Origin: Mauremys mutica
Lineage: Eukaryota; Chordata; Testudines; Geoemydidae
Length of the DNA stretch: 64,000 nt
Direction of reading: 5' to 3'
Assembly: GCF_020497125.1 (NCBI RefSeq)
Contig: NC_059082.1
Location: forward strand, 20,945,965-21,009,964
Shown here: positions 12,871-22,463 of the stretch, piece after piece
Numbering within the stretch: position 1 is the stretch's first letter
How the letters are laid out: every line of letters begins with the position of its first letter
Made by a program: the position numbers and the translations under genes
Notes under the pieces: model-generated
What the model saw: only the letters and a program-made list of their open reading frames with translations
Told to the model about the DNA's origin: nothing
Database searches by the model: none

Positions 12871-13133
12871 GAAATCCTCCTGGGAGAATGCCACGAAGCT
12901 CTCCTGCCGTTAATCGATAAGCATCAGCAGGAGGTTCCTGGGGAGAGCTGCCTTATTGGGTGCTCCGTGGTAGCACACTTTTCCGCGCGAGGCTTTCACG
13001 CGGTATTCAGGGAGCACTGCCTCCCAGAGCACGGCTGCATAGGTCCGTGGTTCGTGCTAGATTTCACGCAGCATGCGCTCTCTATCTCCTTCAGTGCCCG
13101 TCCTCACGGTGATCTCGCTCGGAGACTCCTGCA
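12871..13133 (-). pseudogene. Broken copy of the third, antisense gene (H1)
   Basis: Reading leftward from about 13133, one frame gives EITVRTGTEGDRERML, then YAAVLWEAVLPEY, RGKVCYHG, NKAALPRNLL and EDF, each matching the frame at 56356-56709 of H2. Two in-frame stops (plus-strand bases 13057-13059 and 12910-12912) break it. The alignment holds without a frameshift over about 85 codons. Within 12928-12987, ten of the thirteen codons that differ from H2 are synonymous. This points to past selection on a protein. Function unknown. Confidence 0.65.
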
Positions 13134-13577
13134 TCTAAGTAGGGGAAGAAATGTTACGTTACGCCTGGTCCAAAGTATTTTTAATAAATAAACGGACAGA
13201 CGGCATAGCACAGACTCAGCACGCAGCTGCGTGACGAGCGTAACGGAAAGCCAAAGAATCAAATGGACGCTCATGGAGGGAGGGGGGAACGAGGACGCAA
13301 GGTATCCCACAGTTCCTGCTGTCTCCGAAAAGCATTTGCATTCTTGGCTGATCTCCAAATGCTTCTAGGGTCAAACACAGTGTCCGCGGTGGGTCGGGGC
13401 ATAGCTCGGCAATTTACGCAGCCCCCCGACCCCCAGAAGTTAAAGGGAAAACAATCCTCTGTTGACTCTTTTACATGTCACCGTATCTGTACTGAATGCT
13501 GCAGATAGACGCGATGGTGCAGCACTCAACACCAACATCCTTGCTCCCCCCACGCTATGGATGGCTGATGGTACAAT

Positions 13578-14365
13578 AAGATGGAAATCCATCCTCATCA
13601 TCAGCCTATTGGCACATGGGGCAGTGCAAAAGGACTGGTAACCATAACGACCGTACCAACTTGCTTGGAACAGGTCGGTCAAGGCCGCCTGTTGCTAATT
13701 TTTCATGGTAGATGGTGCAGTATGGCTGGTAACCGTCCTCATCATTGCAACAGGGGGCTGAGCTCCATCAGCCCCCACCCTTCATTGTAAAGAAAAGATT
13801 CAATTGCCCCTGGACTAGCAGAGGGATGAGTGGCTCCCTCCTCCACACCCCTTAATGTCATCTCTGGACTATCATTGCAGCTGGAGGCTTCCTTCCACTC
13901 ATTTCTCACAAACGACTATCTGTGTCTTATTCATGCATTCTATATTACTTCATCACACAAGTGGGGGGACAATGGTATTGGAACCCAGGAAGGCTGGGGG
14001 AAGAACGGAATGAACAGCTGGGGTTGTTTCAGGAGCACACCCTGTGAATAGCGTTCAGCTCAAAATTTATGCAGGATTGGACAGAGAGCAGCTGTGGTCT
14101 CTGGTTGTATGATACAGTGGTTCTCTAGTACACTTGCCCATAATCTAGGCAGGACTGATTCTATTTTTAGATACCCAAAAAGGAGGGATTGACTCGGGGA
14201 GTCATTCCCAAATTTTGCTTTTGCGCCCCTGGCTGATCGACCAGGGGCACTTATGACAGCACCAAATGGCGCAGTGCAAAAGGACAGGTAACCATGACCA
14301 TCTTATTACCATCTTCTTACCAGTTCATGGTATGGTAGACAGTGCAGTATGCCTGGTAACCATCG
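13578..14365. repeat. Diverged direct duplication in the H1 intron
   Basis: The block GCAGTGCAAAAGGACTGGTA...GGTGCAGTATGGCTGGTAAC at about 13619-13730 recurs as GCAGTGCAAAAGGACAGGTA...CAGTGCAGTATGCCTGGTAA at about 14269-14360. The copies are about 650 bp apart and imperfect. They explain part of the excess length of H1 over H2. Confidence 0.65.
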
Positions 14366-14725
14366 CTGCTGTCATGCAAAAGCATAAGCATGCTGCTGTG
14401 TAGCGCTGCTGGTCCGCCTCTGTCAGCGGCATCCAGTACACATACGGTGACATATACAAAAGGCAAAATAGGGTCCATTGTTGCCACGCTATGGCGTGTG
14501 CCAGGGCATTTCATGGAAAACGTGCTCGAAATGATTGTCTGCCATTGCTTTCCCGGAGGAAGGAATGACTGGCGACATGTACCCAGAATCCACCGCGCAA
14601 ATGATTTGTGCAACAGCAGGCACAGGGGTCTCAACAAAAAATTCACAGAGACAGCCTAGACTCAGTTAATTGTTCGCAAAAAAGTATCATTGCAAGGAAT
14701 TAACTAACTGTTTCCCATCTCACAG

Positions 14726-15126
14726 CTTCCACTGTCTCCAGACCTGCCACAGCATCCACCTCGCAGAGGCTGGCGAAGATTAGGCGGCGAAAGAAAAAGA
14801 CAAGGGACACGATTTTCGATGAATGTGTGGGCTGCTACCTAGCCGAGGCGGACCAGCAGAGGCAGTGGAGGGAGAAAGTCTCTCTGTACCAGCGCTCACA
14901 CAGCGAATGGGAGGAGAGGTGGCGTGAGGAACACAAGCAGGCGACTCAAGCAATGCTTGTACTACTGAGGGAGCAAACGGACACGCTCCGGCGACTTGTG
15001 TATGTTCTGCAGGACCGCTGCAGGACAGAGCCCCCGGCAGTATCTCTGCAACTGCCCTCCCCCGCCACAAAGTCACATTCCCCCCTCACCTCAAATAACC
15101 AGGAGGATGCCCGCCCTGGGCCGTGA
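14726..15126 (+). pseudogene. Myb-like gene exon 2 remnant (H1)
   Basis: The exon starts after a TTTCCCATCTCACAG acceptor with two bases completing a codon (phase 1), as in H2. It is open to 15126 and reads QRLAKIRRRKKKTRD, a basic patch shared with H2, then a charged helical region (EEHKQATQAMLVLLREQTDT) matching the H2 segment LLRDQTDMLRRLV. This basic and coiled-coil part probably serves nuclear entry and protein contacts. The exon itself is intact; the gene is dead because exon 1 is broken. Confidence 0.75.
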
Positions 15127-15258
15127 ATACTGTCACTGCACCCCAGCAGAGTGCTCAAGTAACCAAAAGCTCTCCTACCCTACATTTGCATAAGTCCTTC
15201 CCTTCCGGACTCAAACAAGTCCCAATCCCAGTCCCATCCCATAACTGTGTACTTAAGT

Positions 15259-15264
15259 AATAAA
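15259..15264 (+). terminator. Poly(A) signal of H1 Myb-like gene
   Basis: AATAAA lies about 130 bp past the stop at 15126, at the place equivalent to the H2 signal. Confidence 0.5.
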
Positions 15265-15831
15265 AATACTTTGCTGTTAAGTACTGTTTCCGTCATGTTT
15301 CTTCACTGAAGACTGTGTTTGAATGGGGTGCGTGGGGAAGTGCGTTGCTAATTGCATAGGACAGGCACCTTTCGCAGGGTACAGACACGGGGGCCGGATC
15401 AGCAGTGGGTAACACACACAGTGCAGTCAGCAGGCACCGTGGTCGGTATGGGAGGTGGTTTCCAGGTTCTGTGTGGGCGGTGGGGATGTGACTTTTTAGC
15501 GGGGGAGGGCAGGTACAGATCTTATACAGCGGTCCTTGTCGTGGACCGCTGAGTCACGCAGCAGAGGAATCTGTATCCGTCCTCCTCCGCCACAAGGCCA
15601 CATAGCCCCCCGCACACAGAATCCCAAAAAGGAGGGATGGCAGGCTCCGTTGAAACAAGCAGTCCGGCAATGCGGACCGCTGTAGGAGCAGGAGCCTGTC
15701 ATTCCTTGAGTTTAGAGGCGGTCTTTACATCAGCGCACACCCTACCCACCGCAGTCTGCGTTCCAGTTTCGACCCTTTAACGAAAAGTCATGAATAAAGA
15801 AACCTCTCCTCAGTAACAGTGTGAGATGTAT

Positions 15832-15837
15832 TTTATT
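15832..15837 (-). terminator. Poly(A) signal of H1 transposase remnant
   Basis: TTTATT on + reads AATAAA on -, downstream of the transposase remnant. It mirrors the convergent signals of H2. Confidence 0.4.
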
Positions 15838-15968
15838 TTTACACGTGTCTTGGAAGTGGAGGAAACGGGGAGAACGGGGTATTTAACCGAAGAGGAGAGT
15901 CAACAGTAACTGGGTAAAGAAACAGGGGCAGGTTCAGCTTCTCTGTAAAGAAACTGAACAGTCACAGG

Positions 15969-16348
15969 TCACGCTGCTCGCTGGTATTTAAAGAGTTCCT
16001 TGTCGCTGTCCCAGGCGCCTGTATAGGGCTTCATGAGCAAGTGCATTAGCGGGCAGGCTGGGTCATCGAGGATCACTATAGGCAAATGCACATCCACAAC
16101 AGTTATTTCGTGGTACGGGAAGAAACTACCTTCCAGCAGGCGTCTGAGCAGCCCACAGTTCCTGAGAACACACGCATCAGGAACCTTGCCCGGCCATACG
16201 ACGTTCATGTTGGTAAAACGTCCCCTATGGTCCCCCAGTGCTTGCAGAACCATTGAAAAGTAGCCCAATTTCTCAGCAGCTGAATGTGGAAGAGGTGGAC
16301 GATAAAGTGCGAGGAGGAGAAAACGGCGAGGATCGCAGCGGGCTCCAT
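15969..16348 (-). pseudogene. Internally deleted Harbinger transposase (H1)
   Basis: From the start at 16348 only some 25 N-terminal codons precede a jump straight to GYFSMVLQALGDHRGRFT, which in the intact H2 transposase begins near residue 233. About 200 codons with the helix-turn-helix and the first catalytic Asp (DGTH) are missing. The C-terminal part after LFKYQRAA, including the catalytic Glu block, is also gone. In what remains, HDARVF is PDACVL and LGDPAYP is LDDPACP. The enzyme would have cut and joined DNA; this version lacks two of the three catalytic residues. Confidence 0.85.
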
Positions 16349-16571
16349 GCTTGCAGTGCTGTGGCGTCCACGCTGTCACTGACCAGAAAAGTGCACGAAC
16401 AGATTGCCCGCAGGCGCTTTCAGGGAGGGAGGGAGTGAGGGCGTGATTGACGGTTCAATGACGACAGTTACCCAAAACCACCCTCGACACATTTTTTCCC
16501 CCAGCAGGCATTGGGGGCTCTACCCAGCATTCCAATGGGCAGCGGGGACTGCGGGAACTGTGGGATAGCTT

Positions 16572-16584
16572 CCCACAGTGCACC
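16572..16584 (+). promoter_or_regulatory. Shared CCCACAGTGCACC box, H1 right
   Basis: Same 13-bp box as on the left, preceded by GGGATAGCTT. The H2 right end has the same arrangement. It lies upstream of the transposase start. Confidence 0.5.
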
Positions 16585-16599
16585 GCTTCGAAAGTCGAC

Positions 16600-16734
16600 G
16601 CCGGCCCCGTTAATGTGGACTCAGAAGTTCGAATTAGTGTATTTAGTATGGATACACAAATTCGACTTCATAAGGTCGAATCCACAAATTCGAATTAAGT
16701 AGATTCGAAATAGTCCTGTAGTGTAGACAAGGCC
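16600..16734. repeat. H1 right end with TTCGAATT-type repeats
   Basis: Copies of GTTCGAATTAG, AATTCGACTT, AATTCGAATTAAG and ATTCGAAAT precede the terminal TAGTGTAGACAAGGCC. They mirror the left end. Confidence 0.7.
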
Positions 16735-16737
16735 TAA

Positions 16738-18475
16738 GAAAAATTCAATTTTCCTTAACAGATAAAGTAAAAAATGAATTTGATAATATGGAAACCTGGG
16801 ATATATTTAAAGGGTAGAACAGCTTACAGAATGGTTTAGTTTTAGGGTTGTAATTGAAAAGGCAAATAAAGTATGGATATGCATTGATCCATGTGATTTT
16901 AAATAATGCCATAAAACATTAACATTCTCTGATGAAAACCATTAAAGAAGTGGTAGCTATGATCTCAGAAGCAAAGATATTCTCAATATTAAATGCAGGA
17001 GCTGTACTCTGACAACTAAAGTTAGATGAATCAAGCTCAAAATTAGTGACTCAATAAATGTACCATTTAGGTGTTAAAACTTTAAATTAATGCCTTTAGT
17101 TATTATACTCTCAATATATATACTAAAGAATAATATTACCCAGAGTTTCAGAGATTGGGACATAAGGTTCAGAAATCATAATAAATGCTTTAGGCCACAA
17201 TCCTACAAGTTACTCTAATCAGTGCCCCTGGACCCGGACAGAGTGCCATTAGAGTCAAGATTTATATGTTTAACAAAGATGAGGACACAGTGAAAGGGAC
17301 AGCAAATACACAGAGAACCTAGAATATTTAGAGGGATAATTTTGTACTAAATTCTGAAATGGGCAGAAAGCTACTGAAGATTTCTGAGGATGGAAATGAT
17401 ATATTTATATTTCCATGTATGAAGAAGGAGATGAGCAACTACAGTGTTGCTAACTCTTATGACTTTATCACAAGTCTCATATTTGGTGTTAAAGCCCTAG
17501 CTCCTAGAGTCATGTGATTATGGAGATTCTCAACTGTCATTTAGCCCACATTTGAAAAGAGAGTTTGAGAACATGAACACTCCATGCTTAAAAATCAGAA
17601 AACAAATTAAAATCTCATGATTAACCCAATCTTATAATTCTGGATGCATGATTCATGCTTTTTGAATGATTGGGATTCACAATGCTGCAACTATATATTT
17701 AACAAAACAAAATAAAAAAAATCAGAGTGAAGCCTTAGAGAGAATGTAGAGTAATTGGAGAAAAGACAGCTTTAGAAATATTTTGGAGGAATTGGTAGGC
17801 AGTCTTACACACATGGGAAAAGCAGCGGGCAAAATAAAACGTAAGCCCTTTGAATATATAAACGTTTAATTAGGTCATTTAAAAATCACATTTTTAATTG
17901 TGATGACACAGTTAACCAAAAACATGTTTGTGTCATAGATGCACAGGGTCTGGTCTATGCCCCAGCCCTTAACCAGTGTCTTGGGAGTACCCCTCTACTT
18001 TGCTGGACCCCAAGAATCCTCATTGTTCCACAGAGGCAGGCCTCCACAATTCCAAAACTGGGCCTTCAGGTTCCAGCAATCCCTGTTTCTTGCAGTGGCT
18101 CACTGCAGTGAGTCCAGCCAAGCTAGACTTTCCCCTCCTCCTCACTTCAGGACTCAATGCTCTCATTAAGTATCTGCAATGACACCAGACAGCCTTTTCA
18201 TAACAGTAAAAAAATGTATTAGTCACCTGGAGTACAGCATCTGAAAGTCTTTGGGTTAGCATGAGAGATGCAGACTTAGGACAAAATTAATGTTGCTGGG
18301 AGACATGCATCCCAACTCTGTGTCCTTTGTCTCCCAGTACCAAGAGAACTGTCATGGGTCTGTGAACCCTACATTTTTTAATACAGGCACCTGTAAACCA
18401 GAAACTCTGGAAAGTTTTCATTTCAGAAACAATGACATGTTGTTTCTGAAACAAGATATGCTCCCCAGGACCTAG
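16738..18475. other. AT-rich non-coding stretch
   Basis: I see no gene. From about 17935 to 18180 the base composition is more balanced and may belong to an old LTR-like repeat, but I cannot define ends. Confidence 0.4.
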
Positions 18476-18615
18476 CAGCTGATTCCTGAAATTGACAAGA
18501 TTGTCAGTTTCAAAGCTCCCCTGCTGACTAGCAGTGGTGAAACTGTTTCACCATTGCTATTCAGTGGTTGGCAGTCATGAAACTGACAAGAATAGTCAAT
18601 TTCAGGCAGCAGCTG
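18476..18615. repeat. Long imperfect inverted repeat
   Basis: The arm at 18476-18514 (CAGCTGATTCCTGAAATTGA ... TGTCAGTTTCA) pairs with 18578-18615 (TGAAACTGACA ... TCAATTTCAGGCAGCAGCTG), leaving a loop of about 63 bases. It could be the core of a palindromic non-autonomous DNA transposon; the sequence ending CCAGCTCTA near 19050 may be its right end. Confidence 0.55.
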
Positions 18616-19481
18616 ATGGGTCTTCCAGCATCTACAGCTCTGGGGCATGTGGACTGCATGTGGACTGCCCCAGGGCTTCCCGACTCCCAGGCCAGCTGGC
18701 TCACTTTGCTGCCTGACTTTCAAGGTATCTGCCTCACCATGCTACAGGTATCTGGCAGCTCAGGGAGCTAGGCTGCCTGGGAATTTGCAAGCCCTGGGAT
18801 CCTTAGTTGGGGGGGGGGGGGGAAGAGAGGGAACTGCCTTGGTACTATGGACCTTGGAAGCCAAGAGTCCACAGCAGCCCACCAGAGGAGCTGGCAGGAA
18901 ACTGGGCAGAACCTTACCTGGCAGGAAGTCTTCTCTTGTTACCCTGCCTGTGGTTCATCAGAAGTTCATTGGACTGGATGTGTTTCCAAAACAATCTTTT
19001 GGGTTTGACAAATTAGCATTTCCATCAAAAAAATTCCCATCCAGCTCTAATTGATACCAGTCCAACCTCTATGCACTTGAAGCAACAAAATGAGACCCAC
19101 ACACAACAGATTATTCTTCTTATCAGATGCGGCACTTGCCAAGCCAATTTACAACAGCCTCAATGGTGAAGTGCAGAGCCTTCAGTCCACCATCATATCT
19201 GGTCAGAAGGCAGTTGTGTGACATAATCTGTCTTTGGCCACAACCACATGTGGGATCCTCTTATTGGCCCTAGTTGTGAAGGCAAACAGATCCTGGCCTG
19301 TTTGAATTAGTTTCAGAAGGGCCCATGAGTGCCATAGCAAATCAAAGCTGAGTACTTGCCTGGTTTGGTCAGTTATAAGAGACTGGTTTATGAGAGACGC
19401 AATAGATTATATAGATGTTCTTAATATTATCCTCCCTCTTCTTTCTTATATGCTTTGACCAGCAGTGAGTAGTTAGTAATA
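18616..19481. other. Non-coding, includes a G14 run
   Basis: There is a run of 14 G at 18809-18822. The open frames here have no domain. From about 19080 to 19400 the text looks repeat-derived but I could not name a family. Confidence 0.35.
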
Positions 19482-19486
19482 CTGAC

Positions 19487-20246
19487 TGTAACGGGTTGCA
19501 GACTCACCACGGTGGCGCCGCCTGCTGGTTGCTCTGGGAATTAGCTCTGTCCTAGCCATGGAGCACCCTCTGTGGGTGGTGTCCGCCTGTTGCCTGCTCT
19601 GCTGTCTGGGACCCGCATTGCTCCCTGGCTTGCGGCGTCCTCTTCTGTTCCCCATTTGGTTCTCTCCCCTTCTGGAGGTATCCACAGTCCTCAGTCTTCA
19701 CCTGCTCTCATGGTCAACTGCAGCCCCAAAGTCTAGTCCCTTCCCTCAGGGCAAGCCACAGTCTGCATTGGGCTACTTTCCTCCACAGCCAGGTACAGTG
19801 CAAGCGGGGTGGGGGGACCCAGGCCCGCCCACTACTCTACGGGCCTGACCCAGGAACCCTCTGGCGGCAGCTATGTCCTGCCCTCCTCCTCTCCCCTCTA
19901 CTGCTTGTGCTCCCTGGGCCACTTCCCCTTTGGCCCTTGCATCTTTGCAGCCCTTTCTTGCAGGGGCCTCAGCCTGGCAGGTATCAGGCTGGAGCTTTCC
20001 CTCCGCTCCCCTGAGCCTTCCCAGCACTGCTCTAGCTAAAGGTGCTATCCCTGGGAGCCAGTCCTCCTCCCTTGCTTGTCAGGGAGAGACTGATTTCTCT
20101 TCTGCTTTGCAGCCTTTATATAGGTCCTAGGCTGGCCCTGATTGGCTGACTTTCTGCCCTTATCTGATTGGCTGGGTTCTGCATGGCCGCTCCAAGGGCT
20201 GCTATTAACTCTTTGTCTGCCAAAGTGGGGCAACTGCCCCACTACA
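19487..20246 (-). mobile_element. Solo LTR, 760 bp
   Basis: The block begins TGTAACGG and ends CCACTACA and is flanked by the exact 5-bp duplication CTGAC (19482-19486 and 20247-20251). On the minus strand a TATATAAAGG box (20113-20122) is preceded by two AGCCAATCAG boxes (about 20138 and 20164), so transcription was leftward. No internal region or second LTR adjoins, so recombination between LTRs left this one. It is GC-rich relative to its surroundings. A Ty3/Gypsy or endogenous retrovirus origin fits the 5-bp duplication; I cannot choose between them. Confidence 0.85.
20113..20122 (-). promoter_or_regulatory. LTR TATA box
   Basis: TATATAAAGG on the minus strand, with two CCAAT boxes about 20 to 60 bases upstream. 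This is the promoter of the solo LTR. Confidence 0.65.
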
Positions 20247-20251
20247 CTGAC

Positions 20252-21555
20252 AAAGAATCATCGTTGGGCATCTGAGTTTTCACCTCTGAGATGAATGGCA
20301 TTGGTCATTCCTCTGAGTTACTATTTCAGGCTCTCTGCAAACTCAGGCCAACATCACTACATCAGTTACACTTGCTTCACAGAATTTTCTTCACAACCAC
20401 AATAGTGAGAAACACTTAAAAAAAGAGAATCTGGAGCACAGGATAGCACCATAGGAAAGGTTCAGTGTGTCTTATTAACACGTACCACCCCAATTTGAAC
20501 CCTGTTTCCTTTTGCGTACAGTGTTTAGACTTGTAAAGTTGTTTCTTTTTTAAGAGCTATAACAACAATATGCCTCATTTCAAGTATAGGATATATCTTC
20601 AAACTGACGGAATCTTTCAAAACTTAGGTTTGAGTACTCTATGCGCTTCAACTACTTTTAAAATGTGCATCATGAGCATGTGCACTTTCAAAAAGGAGGC
20701 AAAGTCAATCAAGGTGACATTCTGATTTCAAACAAAAAATGTGTGTAATAAGATAGAAAATAAGGTTTTTGGGGAAAAAAGCATGCAGCCCCATGGATAG
20801 CAGTAACCTAATTGCAGGGCTTTGACTATGTGCTAGTTCTCTATGTTCTGTTAGAAAAATGCGTGTAAACCATAGCAACAGGCACATTTCATAATACTTA
20901 TATGTTAGATCATTAAGCTAATGATCATTTGCTTCCTCTAAATTGGTGAAGAGCATTTTTCCTGTTCTCTTAAGTGTTAGTTAATAAAATATTAATAAAA
21001 TAACTCATAAATGGTTAAACATATTGAGCGGTGGAACTTTAGGTTTCCTTTTTACATTTTCTAATACATGAGTAGAAAGATTGATTTAAAGTAAAACCTA
21101 CACTTAAAATACACACTCATGTCCCTTTTGCTCTTAAGAATGGGATCCACAATAGCAAATGCAATTATGTCAAGAGTTATATTGCTTAGCCTGCTTTATA
21201 TTCCCACTTCACACCTTTAACCCCACTAAGTGGACAGTAGGGTTTTCACTTTAGTTACATTAATTATTGTGTAATAATACTACTCCATCACCTGTGGACA
21301 TTTATATTGGCTTATATGTAAGGCTATGTTTTCAAACTCTGAAACAATATTATGACTATTATTTTCTCACCCTTCTTTCCCATTGAAATGTAAAGTGATT
21401 AATAGCAGAATTCAAATCATTTACAGATTTTCAAGTTATGAAATTTTTTAAAGTGTCAATTTCTGCACCTCTCTGTGCATATAAAATATAAATATGCATA
21501 CTTTAATTTTACCTAGAATGACCCAATGTCAAACTCAAAAAAATTGCCAAACCAT
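20252..21555. other. AT-rich non-coding stretch
   Basis: I see no gene, RNA or clear repeat. Confidence 0.5.
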
Positions 21556-21559
21556 CACA

Positions 21560-21930
21560 GAAATTCAGCTCATCCCAAACTCCAATTGAGGCTAAGGCTT
21601 GAGTGAATAAATAGATCTTGCAACATGGCCTTAAGGTCAGGAACTCATGGTCTGTCAGACCAATTATGGAAGCAAATCTCAGAGTCAAAGGTCCTCGTCT
21701 CCTCCACTCTCAGCTCCCTATCTCCATCCCTAGAGGTACTAATATAGGGACAGTGTGCAAGAATACCCCAAATGATCTCAGCTTCTGGAGCAGAGCAAGA
21801 AGATAAGGCAGTGCCTAACAATCAGGACCCAAACCCTATAGGACTTTACAGGTTAAAAACAAAAAGTTGAATTACACTCAGATACCAAATGGAAGTAACT
21901 GACATCCATAGAATACTGAGTTTTTATGAG
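21560..21930. repeat. Possible ancient LINE-derived repeat
   Basis: Phrases such as CCCAAATGATCTCAGCTTCT and GGACTTTACAGGTTAAAAAC resemble diverged LINE 3' sequence; the plus strand of the relic at 2.2 kb and a patch at 42.27-42.41 kb are similar in style. I cannot assign a family. Confidence 0.3.
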
Positions 21931-22167
21931 AAACACCAGCAACACATTGCAAAACCTTTTGCACATACATGATAATCACTGTAGGGTTCACTAACACATT
22001 AATGGATGACAGTAAGTGATTTATCCTATTAGGTTATTTTTATTCTTGATATGTTAAAAGTAGTAGGTTTTAACTAATTTTACTTACTATAGAGTTATGT
22101 GTAGCCCATTTAAGGACATAGTTTTGCAGTAGTTCTATTGGACAAAATCAACCATCCTTCTTTCTTT

Positions 22168-22463
22168 GGGTATATCTACATTGCAGCTGGAAGCATGCTT
22201 CCCAGCCTAGGTAGACAGACACACAAACTCTGTTTGAGCTCGTGTGCTAAAAATCACAGCATAGCACAGGTGGCTGCCCGGGCTACCTACCCCAGCACAT
22301 ACCCCCCTGGTAGCTTTCTCCTCAGGTGGCTAGCCTGAACTGCCACCCATTCTACCTCTGACTATTCTGCTATTTTTAGCATGCTAGCTTAAACAAAGCA
22401 AGCATGTTGTGTCTATCTACCCGAGCTGGGAAGCACGCTTCCAGCTGCAGTATAGACATACCC
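22168..22463. mobile_element. MITE with 27-bp inverted ends
   Basis: The left end GGGTATATCTACATTGCAGC TGGAAGC is mirrored by the right end GCTTCCAGCTGCAGTATAGA CATACCC. The flanks are TTT on both sides (or CTTTG if the ends are read one base shorter). It has no coding capacity. The TCTACA core recalls the Harbinger ends in this window, so it may be a non-autonomous Harbinger relative. Confidence 0.75.

Larger units (their letters stand above)
11863..16734. mobile_element. Decayed PIF/Harbinger transposon H1
   Basis: The 4,872-bp element is bounded by 16-bp inverted repeats, GGCCTGGTCTACACTA on the left and the complement of GGCCTTGTCTACACTA on the right, with one mismatch. The flanks are TTA and TAA, consistent with the 3-bp Harbinger target duplication with one change. 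Inside are the remains of the family's usual genes: a Myb/SANT-like gene on + (exons near 12.3-12.8 and 14.7-15.1 kb), a transposase on - (16.0-16.35 kb), and a third frame on - inside the Myb intron. All three carry frameshifts, stops or deletions, so the element cannot move on its own. It is longer than H2 mainly because its intron is larger and internally duplicated. Confidence 0.9.
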
